Shown: in pieces, positions 1 through 5,226 of the stretch
Position numbering within the stretch: the stretch's first letter is position 1
How the letters are laid out: each line of letters starts with the position of its first letter
Assembly (NCBI GenBank): GCA_028871195.1
Contig: JAGWNT010000122.1
Coordinates: 1 to 8,843, forward strand
Direction of reading: 5' to 3'
Source of the DNA: REEB85 sp018971455
Lineage (GTDB): Bacteria > Pseudomonadota > Alphaproteobacteria > Acetobacterales > Acetobacteraceae
DNA length: 8,843 bases
Notes under the pieces: generated by a model
Databases searched by the model: none
Seen by the model: only the letters and a program-made list of their open reading frames with translations
What the model was told of the DNA's origin: nothing
Made by a program: the position numbers and the translations under genes

Positions 1-218
1 CCCAGCTTCGGCGTCGCATAGCCCTGTTGCGCCGCGAACAATGTCTCCAGCCGCTCCAGCGGCATACCGGTGTGTTCAGCCATGATCCGCGCCGCCAGCG
101 ATTGCAGCGCCAGGTAGCGTTCGCGGTCGTACGGATCGCGGCAGAACGCCAGACCGGTCTGCGCGGTCGCCTGGATTTCGCGCGCCCAGACCAGCCAGCC
201 GGGCTCGCCGCCGCTCAG
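1..218 (-). CDS. NUDIX hydrolase, N-terminal part (gene runs off the left edge)
   Basis: The 72 visible codons match the helical N-terminal domain found on one group of NUDIX hydrolases (ADP-ribose-pyrophosphatase-like, Nudix_N2 type). Seen: a Trp-rich start, an EIQATAQTGLAF segment at residues 14-25, then RDPYDRERY at 27-35, and an end at GYATPKL, just where the catalytic NUDIX fold normally begins. The NUDIX box itself lies outside the window, so the substrate (a nucleoside diphosphate linked to X) is a family inference. The reading frame has a TGA a short way upstream and no ATG, GTG or TTG between that stop and the domain. The only plausible start is a CTG at 216-218, which overlaps the leucyltransferase stop as CTGA. 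A GGAG at 227-230 lies 8 nt before it. An internal ATG at about codon 46 would destroy the domain. It is the last visible gene of the left operon. Confidence 0.72.
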   Translation of the reverse strand, partial: MSGGEPGWLVWAREIQATAQTGLAFCRDPYDRERYLALQSLAARIMAEHTGMPLERLETLFAAQQGYATPKL

Positions 219-991
219 TCGGCCGTCTCCGACACCAGGGCGGATTCCGGCTCAACCGAAACCAGGTCCGCCTCGGTCAGCATCCGCCAGGTTCCCGCCA
301 CCAGCACCTCACTCGGCTTGAAGCGGGCCTTGTAGGCCATCTTGCGGCTCTCCGGCACCCAGTAGCCGAGATAGACATAGGGCAGGCTGCTCGCCCGCGC
401 GCGCTCGATGAGCCAGAGGATCGAGTAGGTGCCGAGCGAGCGGCGGTCGTAATCGGGCAGGAAGAAGGAATACACCGCTGACAGCCCGTCGCCGAGCCGG
501 TCGGTCAGGCAGGCGGCGACGAGGCGCTCATCGGCGTCGCGGAACTCGGCCATGAAGGTGTCGATCGGCGTGTCCTCGACCATGGCACGGTAGTCGTAGA
601 AGCTCATCGTCGCCATGTCGCCGTCGCCGTGGCGGGCCTGCTGGTAGCTCTGGAAGAGCTGGTACTGCTCCGCGGTGGCGCGCGCCGGCATCTCGAAGCC
701 GTCCATCCCCGCATTGGCGCGCGCGATGCGGCGCAGCGTGCGGTCGGGCTGGAAATCGGCCACCGGAATGCGGATCGGCACGCAGGAATTGCAGCCCGGG
801 CAGACCGGCGCATAGGCGATGTTGTGGCTGCGGCGGAAGCCGGCGCGCGAGAGGCGGTCGTGCAGATGGTCGGCCTCGGGGCCGCTCACCTCGGTCACCA
901 CCTTGCGCTCGGTGCGCCCGGCCACGTACGGGCATGGCAGCGGCGCCGTGGTGTAAAAGAATTGCGGGCGGCGCGGCGACTTGTAGCTCAT
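215..991 (-). CDS. bpt: Aspartate/glutamate leucyltransferase (leucyl-tRNA-protein transferase, ATE family)
   Basis: A 258-residue cytosolic aminoacyl-tRNA-protein transferase. Family knowledge: bacterial Bpt transfers leucine from Leu-tRNA to proteins with N-terminal Asp or Glu, making an N-degron read by ClpS/ClpAP. Seen: an ATE N-terminal domain with CPYVAGRTERK at residues 20-30, GFRRSHNIAYAPVC at 51-64 and the cluster C64-PG-C67-NS-C70, followed by VPIRIPVADF. The ATE C-terminal domain has SAVYSFFLPDYDRRSLGTYSILW at about 171-193 and YLGYWVPESRKMAYKARFKP at 207-226. Length is normal for bacterial Bpt (about 240-260). The ATG at 989-991 was chosen because it begins the conserved N-terminus and overlaps the RDD stop as ATGA; a GGAGG lies 12 nt upstream, rather far, so coupling to RDD translation is likely. 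The longer open frame upstream is the antisense or other-frame shadow of RDD. Eukaryotic-type arginyltransferase (Ate1) is less likely given length and motifs. Confidence 0.93.
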   Translation of the reverse strand: MSYKSPRRPQFFYTTAPLPCPYVAGRTERKVVTEVSGPEADHLHDRLSRAGFRRSHNIAYAPVCPGCNSCVPIRIPVADFQPDRTLRRIARANAGMDGFEMPARATAEQYQLFQSYQQARHGDGDMATMSFYDYRAMVEDTPIDTFMAEFRDADERLVAACLTDRLGDGLSAVYSFFLPDYDRRSLGTYSILWLIERARASSLPYVYLGYWVPESRKMAYKARFKPSEVLVAGTWRMLTEADLVSVEPESALVSETAD

Positions 992-1530
992 GCGGCGGCG
1001 GTGCCTCCGGGCGGGGCGGTTCCCGACGGCATGTTCCAGAAGGCGGGCGGCGGGGTCAACGGGGTGTGCAGGGCGCGGGCGCGGATCACCACCAGATCCG
1101 CCAGCATGTCGTGGAACGCGCGGTGGCGCACCGATACCAGCGTGACGGCGAGCCAGAACCAGCCCAGCGCGATGGTGGCGTAGAACAGCAGAGCGTAGGC
1201 CAGCGCCTGCAGCGGCGTCGGCCGGCCCAGATCGTCGTTGCGGCGCACCCGCAGGCCGAGCAGCGCCTGCCCCGGCGTCGCCGTCAGCGGGCTCGCCACG
1301 AACAGCCAAGTGTAGAGCAGCGGGATGAAGGGCAGCACCCCGAACAGAGGGAAGCCGAACCCCAGCGTCAGCACGCCGAAGACCAGGCAGAAGCTCCACA
1401 CCGCGCTGCACAGCATCGCCACCAGCAGCAGATCGAGGAACCAGGCGAAAATGCGCCGGCTGATCACGCCGCGCGTCAGCAGGTCGTCCTGCAGCAGTGC
1501 CAGTCCGGCCTGGTTGGGCGTGAAGATCAT
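988..1530 (-). CDS. RDD family membrane protein
   Basis: A 180-residue inner-membrane protein. Seen: an N-terminal SRRIFAWFLDLLL segment (residues 24-36) with the Arg and Asp that give the RDD family its name, then hydrophobic helices at about 29-55, 60-79 and 109-134. Between the second and third is TPGQALLGLRVRR, the usual RDD loop (family form TPGKrLlGLrV). The C-terminus, after HRAFHDMLADLVVIR, is a Pro/Ala/Gly-rich tail that looks disordered. The function of the family is largely unknown; some members have been linked to ion transport, but nothing here shows a substrate. The ATG at 1528-1530 is preceded by AAGGA about 8 nt upstream and overlaps the acylase stop as ATGA. Its own stop overlaps the bpt start. 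It therefore sits inside a coupled operon, and RDD next to bpt is an arrangement I recall from related alphaproteobacteria. Confidence 0.9.
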   Translation of the reverse strand: MIFTPNQAGLALLQDDLLTRGVISRRIFAWFLDLLLVAMLCSAVWSFCLVFGVLTLGFGFPLFGVLPFIPLLYTWLFVASPLTATPGQALLGLRVRRNDDLGRPTPLQALAYALLFYATIALGWFWLAVTLVSVRHRAFHDMLADLVVIRARALHTPLTPPPAFWNMPSGTAPPGGTAAA

Positions 1531-3842
1531 GGCCGCGTTCCTTGTGGTACGAGATGGATGCTGGCCGAGATATGGGTGGGCTTCGGCCCCAATGTCAGTG
1601 TGCCACCTTCGCGCCAGCGTTGCAGGAAATTCCACGCATGGGCGCGCAGCGGATTGCCGGACTGGCCGGGCGCCACCACGAAGCGGCTGCGGTTGAGGTC
1701 GGCGAGGTCGTAGACCCCGCGATATTCCGCGCCGTGCACCGCCGCATACGAGAAGGCGGCCATGTCCCCGCGGAACAGGGTGGTGCCGTCGCCCGGCACC
1801 TCCACCCGTGCCTCGGTGAACGGGCGCAGCCAGGCGATGCGCGCGAGGAAGGGGTGGGCGAACACGGCGCGGTGGGCGTCGCCCCAGCGCCAGGACGCGG
1901 GGTCGGTGCCGTGGCGCGCGGCGAGGCCGGCCATGCTCGTCGCCAGGCTGGCGCTGAGCATCGGGCCGCAATCGCCGCCGCAGCGCGCCTCGCCGCCGGG
2001 TGCCAGGGCCGCGGCCACCATTTCGAGGCCGGGCGTCGCCGCCGAGTCGGCCAGGTGCAGCCGGGCCAGCAGGGCCGCGCGGAAGGCGCGCATCCAGGCA
2101 TTGAAGATGAGCGGCTGGGGCAGGGCCGCCTCCATCGCGCCATGCCACCCGCCGAGCAGGCCGAGCGCGGCGCGGCTCGGCGCGTCGGAGGGCGTCACCT
2201 GGCGCAGGCGGGGCAGCACGTCGCGGGCGAAGACGCTGACATCGTCCACCTGCATCGCGGCGAAGCCGGCCACGGTCTGGCGCGGGGATTTGTCGAGCAG
2301 CGCGCGCATGCGGCGTGCGCGCCAGTCGGCGAACCAGTCGCGCCCTAGGAAGACCGGAAAATCAGCAGGCGCCACGCGCTCATTGCCGTTCGCCAGCCGG
2401 CCGCTCTCGGGTGCGACGATGTGCGGCAGCATGCCGCCGCTGGCCCAGCCGGTCCAATCATGGCTGCCATCGGCGCCGGGGGCGGGCAGGGCGCCGTCGC
2501 CGGATTTGCGGATCGGCACGCGGCCGGTGACGAAGAGCGCGATGCGGTGACGGTCGGCCACCATCAGGTTCTGCACCGGCGAGGTGATGGCCGCCGCCGC
2601 CCGCCCGGCCGCGGCGACGTCGCGCGCCTGGTTCAGCGCCTCGAGGCCGGCCGCGGCGGTGTCGCCTGGGGCGAGGTTGGCCATCGCGACGGCGAGGATC
2701 GGGCCGGCGGGATCGACCAGATCGCTGATCACCGGCCCGTGGCGGGTCTCGCGCACATGCAGGATGTCGTCAGGCCGGCCGCGCACATGGATCACCTCGG
2801 TGCGGGTCAGGAACGGGCGGGGGCCGCCCGGCGTCAGGTACTGGCCGGCGCCGGCCGGGGTTTCGACGAAGATGTCCTGCACATCCGCCCCGGTGGAGGT
2901 GAAGCTCCAGGCGATATGGGCGTTGCGGCCGAGCACCAGGAAGGGAATGCCCGGCGCGGTGGCGCCGGCCAGCACCGCGCCGGGCAGGTCGATGCGGGCC
3001 AGGTACCAGATCCCCGGCATGCCGAAGCCGAGATGCGGGTCGCCGGCGAGCAGCGGCGCGCCGGTGGCCGAGTGTGCGCCATCGACCGCCCAGGCATTGC
3101 TCGCCGTCCGCGGCAGGGTGAAGCGGGCGGGGAAGCGCGGCAGCAGGGCGGCGAGCCGGGCGGCGGTGGGCGCGAGCGCGGGATCGAGCCGCGCCTCCGG
3201 ATGGCCGGGGCCGCCGCCGGGCGGCCAGAGGTCGAGGATGGCCTCTGGCGTCATGCGGCCGGCAAGGGCGGCGCGGGCGAGTTCGGTGCGCCAGTTCTCC
3301 GAGAGGTACAGCCCCATCGTCTTGGCCCAGAGCAGGCAGTCCAGCGCCGTCCACGGACGGGGGGCGCCGAGGGCGATGAATTCCGGGGCGGCGAAGCGGC
3401 CGCGCAGCGCGATCCAGGCATTCACCCCGCGCGCATAGGCGTCGAGCAGCGCGCGGGTGGAGGCGGGCAGGGCCGCGAGATCGGCCTGCGCGCTCCGCCG
3501 CAGGCCGAGCGTGCGCATCAGCCGGTCCAGCGGCAGCGTCGCCGGTCCGGCAAGTTCCGAGAGCGTGCCGGACGCGCCGCGGCGCATCAGATCCATCTGG
3601 AACATGCGCGCGCGGGCGTGCAGGAAGCCGAGGGCCGCGGCGGCATCCGCGGCATCGGCCGCACGGATCCGCGCCACGCCGTCCTCATCGAGCGTGATGG
3701 CGACCGGGGCGGCGAGGCCCGGGATGGCGGCGGTGCGGTCGCCGCCCGGCAGCGCCCACCACAGCAGCCCGCCCACCACTCCGGCCGCCAGCACCGCCAG
3801 CAGCAGCACGCCCGCGATCAGCCGGCGCAGGAGGCGGGGCAT
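1527..3842 (-). CDS. Penicillin acylase family protein (Ntn amidohydrolase), membrane-anchored or exported
   Basis: A 771-residue member of the penicillin G acylase / AHL acylase / cephalosporin acylase family. These are exported precursors that cleave themselves into alpha and beta chains and hydrolyse amide bonds, using the new N-terminal Ser as nucleophile. Seen: Arg-rich start plus hydrophobic segment at residues 4-31 (signal anchor or signal peptide). The beta-chain start is S248 in RTASNAWAVDG, followed by PLLAGDPHLGF (263-273), RNAHIAWSFTSTGADVQDIF (306-325), the oxyanion Asn region LANGNERVAP (N485/N487) and GQSGNP (726-731) near the end. All key residues are present, so the enzyme looks active. 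The substrate cannot be told: beta-lactam, acyl-homoserine lactone or another amide. The start at 3840-3842 begins the signal segment; no clear Shine-Dalgarno precedes it, and it lies 13 nt after the upstream stop, so reinitiation is likely. Longer N-terminal extension would overlap the lactonase gene. Confidence 0.93.
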   Translation of the reverse strand: MPRLLRRLIAGVLLLAVLAAGVVGGLLWWALPGGDRTAAIPGLAAPVAITLDEDGVARIRAADAADAAAALGFLHARARMFQMDLMRRGASGTLSELAGPATLPLDRLMRTLGLRRSAQADLAALPASTRALLDAYARGVNAWIALRGRFAAPEFIALGAPRPWTALDCLLWAKTMGLYLSENWRTELARAALAGRMTPEAILDLWPPGGGPGHPEARLDPALAPTAARLAALLPRFPARFTLPRTASNAWAVDGAHSATGAPLLAGDPHLGFGMPGIWYLARIDLPGAVLAGATAPGIPFLVLGRNAHIAWSFTSTGADVQDIFVETPAGAGQYLTPGGPRPFLTRTEVIHVRGRPDDILHVRETRHGPVISDLVDPAGPILAVAMANLAPGDTAAAGLEALNQARDVAAAGRAAAAITSPVQNLMVADRHRIALFVTGRVPIRKSGDGALPAPGADGSHDWTGWASGGMLPHIVAPESGRLANGNERVAPADFPVFLGRDWFADWRARRMRALLDKSPRQTVAGFAAMQVDDVSVFARDVLPRLRQVTPSDAPSRAALGLLGGWHGAMEAALPQPLIFNAWMRAFRAALLARLHLADSAATPGLEMVAAALAPGGEARCGGDCGPMLSASLATSMAGLAARHGTDPASWRWGDAHRAVFAHPFLARIAWLRPFTEARVEVPGDGTTLFRGDMAAFSYAAVHGAEYRGVYDLADLNRSRFVVAPGQSGNPLRAHAWNFLQRWREGGTLTLGPKPTHISASIHLVPQGTRP

Positions 3843-3855
3843 GGCGGCGGGCGGC

Positions 3856-4695
3856 TCAGTCGGCCGGCGGCAGGTCGAGGCGCACGGTGTCGGCATCCCC
3901 GGCGACGGCCGGGAAGCGGCGCAGCACCGCGGGATCGTGGCCGGGAATGATGTGGTCCGGCCCGTCGGCCAGGCGCTCGCAGGTCAGCCAGCCTTCGATC
4001 ATGTCCTCCAGGCTGTGCAGCAGCACGAAGGGGCTGCGGGCGCGGATATTGTGCCAGAAATGCGTGGCGTCGCTGGCCAGCACCACCCAGCCGCGGGCCG
4101 TCGGCACGCGCAGGATCTGCTGGCCCTTGGAATGCCCGCCGACCAGGTGCAGCGTGATGCCGGGCGCGATTTCGGCGGTGCCGGCGTGGAAGGCGACGCG
4201 TTCGGCGAAGACATGGCGCACCGCCTGCGTCACGTGCTCGACATCGAAGGGCCGCCGCATCGGCTCGTGGCACATGCAGCGGCCGGTGCAATAGGCCATC
4301 TCGGCCTCCTGCACGTGAAAGCGGGCGCGCGGAAAATCCGCCCAGTTGCCGGCATGGTCCCAGTGCATGTGGCTGATCACCACATCCTCCACCGTCTCCG
4401 GCGCGATGCCGATGCCGCGCAGCGCGTCGATCGGCGAGCGCAGCCAGACGCGGTTGCGCCGCACGGCCGAGGCCGCGTCGAAGCCGGTGTCGAGCACGAT
4501 GGTGCGGCCGTGCCCGCGCACCGCCCAGACGAAGAAATCGAGCGGCATGGGCGCTGCGTGATCATCGGGGAAGATCAGGTTGCTGCCTTGCGTGCGGTCG
4601 GCGAAATGGGCGTAGCGCAGGGCGAAGACCTCGTACTGCGGCGCGGTCCCGGTCGGTGTTGTCATCGTGGATGTCGTCATCGCGGGTCTCGTCAT
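3856..4695 (-). CDS. MBL-fold hydrolase, N-acyl homoserine lactonase family
   Basis: A 279-residue metallo-beta-lactamase-fold enzyme, with no signal peptide seen, so probably cytoplasmic. Seen: the dinuclear zinc motif SHMHWDHAGNW with H109, H111, D113 and H114; H188 in GGHSKGQQ; D209 in LASDATHF; and H253 in PGHDPAVL. Also the Cys-rich AYCTGRCMCHEP (134-145) typical of this lactonase subgroup. All metal ligands of the AHL-lactonase type (AiiA/AttM) are present. Related enzymes open other lactones (for example 4-pyridoxolactone), so the substrate is open. Several in-frame ATGs exist: 4755, 4713, 4695, 4680 and 4665 (first base on the minus strand). 4695 was chosen because GGAGG (4703-4707) lies 7 nt before it, and because sequence similarity to the family begins only at about residue 20 (QYEVFALRYAHF). 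It is the first gene of the left operon and is divergent from the carboxymuconolactone decarboxylase-type gene. Confidence 0.88.
   Translation of the reverse strand: MTRPAMTTSTMTTPTGTAPQYEVFALRYAHFADRTQGSNLIFPDDHAAPMPLDFFVWAVRGHGRTIVLDTGFDAASAVRRNRVWLRSPIDALRGIGIAPETVEDVVISHMHWDHAGNWADFPRARFHVQEAEMAYCTGRCMCHEPMRRPFDVEHVTQAVRHVFAERVAFHAGTAEIAPGITLHLVGGHSKGQQILRVPTARGWVVLASDATHFWHNIRARSPFVLLHSLEDMIEGWLTCERLADGPDHIIPGHDPAVLRRFPAVAGDADTVRLDLPPAD
4651..4695 (-). repeat. Three tandem imperfect 15-nt units, each beginning ATGAC, at the lactonase start
   Basis: On the minus strand the units at 4681-4695, 4666-4680 and 4651-4665 align with 12/15 identities (first against second) and 11/15 (second against third). 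Each begins with an in-frame ATGAC, so the protein starts M-TRPA-M-TTST-M-TTPT. All three ATGs are possible starts; only the first has a well-placed GGAGG. The units look like a small in-frame duplication in a low-complexity N-terminus. Confidence 0.7.
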
Positions 4696-4702
4696 CGGGC
4701 GG

Positions 4703-4707
4703 CCTCC
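4703..4707 (-). promoter_or_regulatory. Ribosome binding site deciding the lactonase start
   Basis: The minus strand reads GGAGG, 7 nt before the ATG at 4693-4695. None of the other in-frame ATGs upstream or downstream has a comparable site, so it fixes the preferred start. Confidence 0.7.
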
Positions 4708-4712
4708 GATCA

Positions 4713-4734
4713 TGGCATTTGCCAATCCATGCCA
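4713..4734. promoter_or_regulatory. Candidate operator: repeated TGGCA/TGCCA half-sites in the divergent spacer
   Basis: TGGCA (4713-4717) and TGCCA (4720-4724) form an inverted repeat split by TT. A second TGCCA (4730-4734) forms, with the flanking base, TGGCAT...ATGCCA with 10 nt between arms. The cluster lies just upstream of the lactonase ribosome binding site and about 3 nt before a possible plus-strand -35. Its place and symmetry fit a regulator site for both divergent operons. No regulator gene is visible in the window, and short palindromes arise by chance, so this is tentative. Confidence 0.4.
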
Positions 4735-4736
4735 GC

Positions 4737-4765
4737 TTGTCGTGGTGCCTGACAATGCCTAGGCT
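4737..4765 (+). promoter_or_regulatory. Candidate sigma70-type promoter for the decarboxylase/dehydrogenase pair
   Basis: TTGTCG (4737-4742, 4 of 6 to TTGACA), 17-nt spacer, TAGGCT (4760-4765, 3 of 6 to TATAAT). Expected transcription start is near 4772, giving a leader of about 20 nt that contains GGAGG at 4779-4783. On the other strand TTGTCA (4750-4755) is a good -35 by itself but has only a poor -10 at suitable distance (CATGGA, 4726-4731). Both are weak matches judged by eye. Confidence 0.3.
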
Positions 4766-4791
4766 TTGCAGGAAACACGGAGGACAGGTGC

Positions 4792-5226
4792 ATGGCCAGG
4801 AAGCCCGCCGCGAAATTGCGCAAGGAATTCGACACGCCGGCCTTCGCCAAGGGGCTGGCGGTGCGCCGCGCCGTGCTGGGTGGCGCCTATGTCGATGCCT
4901 CGGTGGCCGGGGCGTCGGATTTCATGGTCGATTTCCAGAAGATGGTCACCGAATATTGCTGGGGCGAGGTGTGGACGCGCCCGGGGCTCGACCGCAAGCA
5001 GCGCAGCATGTTGAACATCGGCATGCTGACCGCGCTGAACCGGCCGAACGAGCTGCGCCTGCATCTGCGCGGAGCGCTGAACAACGGCGTGACGCGCGAC
5101 GAGATCAAGGAGATCTTATTGCAGACATGCATCTATTGCGGCATCCCCGCCGGACTCGACGCGTTCAAGATCGCCAATGAGCTGTTCCGCGAGATCGATG
5201 GCTCCGCCGCCAAGGCCGGCGAATGA
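4792..5226 (+). CDS. Carboxymuconolactone decarboxylase family protein (PcaC-like)
   Basis: A 144-residue, all-helical, probably oligomeric cytosolic protein of the CMD/AhpD superfamily. Seen: RRAVLGGAYVDAS at residues 25-37, TEYCWGEVWTRPGLDRKQRSMLNIGMLTAL at 53-82, HLRGALNNGVTRDEIKEILLQ at 91-111 and GIPAGLDAF at 117-125. This order and spacing match 4-carboxymuconolactone decarboxylase (PcaC), which makes 3-oxoadipate enol-lactone in protocatechuate breakdown. The first part of the motif (E-x-x-W-G-x-x-W-x-R-P-G-L) is typical of that branch. Many such relatives act on other substrates, and no other pca gene is nearby, so PcaC activity is not claimed. C113 and C116 form a CxxC, but not at the position of the AhpD redox pair. 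ATG at 4792 is preceded by GGAGG (4779-4783) at 8 nt. Its stop overlaps the next start as ATGA, so the two genes are coupled. Confidence 0.85.
   Translation: MARKPAAKLRKEFDTPAFAKGLAVRRAVLGGAYVDASVAGASDFMVDFQKMVTEYCWGEVWTRPGLDRKQRSMLNIGMLTALNRPNELRLHLRGALNNGVTRDEIKEILLQTCIYCGIPAGLDAFKIANELFREIDGSAAKAGE

Noticed and set aside
992..1411. N-terminal extension of the leucyltransferase to 398 residues
   Set aside because: The extra residues are Arg/Ala/Gly-rich, read out of frame through the RDD gene; the family N-terminus begins at the ATG at 989-991.
2421..3950. A 509-codon plus-strand open frame opposite the acylase gene
   Set aside because: It mirrors the acylase codons in a GC-rich genome where antisense stops are rare. 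The product is Arg/Gly/Ala/Gln-rich with no family motif, while the minus-strand acylase has all its conserved residues.
4746..4791. Upstream start of the lactonase at 4755 (299 residues)
   Set aside because: No ribosome binding site, no family similarity in the added residues, and it would use up most of the divergent spacer and its candidate promoter elements.
5089..5148. Calling the CMD-family gene an AhpD-type peroxidase partner because of the CxxC
   Set aside because: The CxxC is not at the AhpD position, and the E-x-x-W-G-x-x-W-x-R-P-G-L block is that of the PcaC branch.
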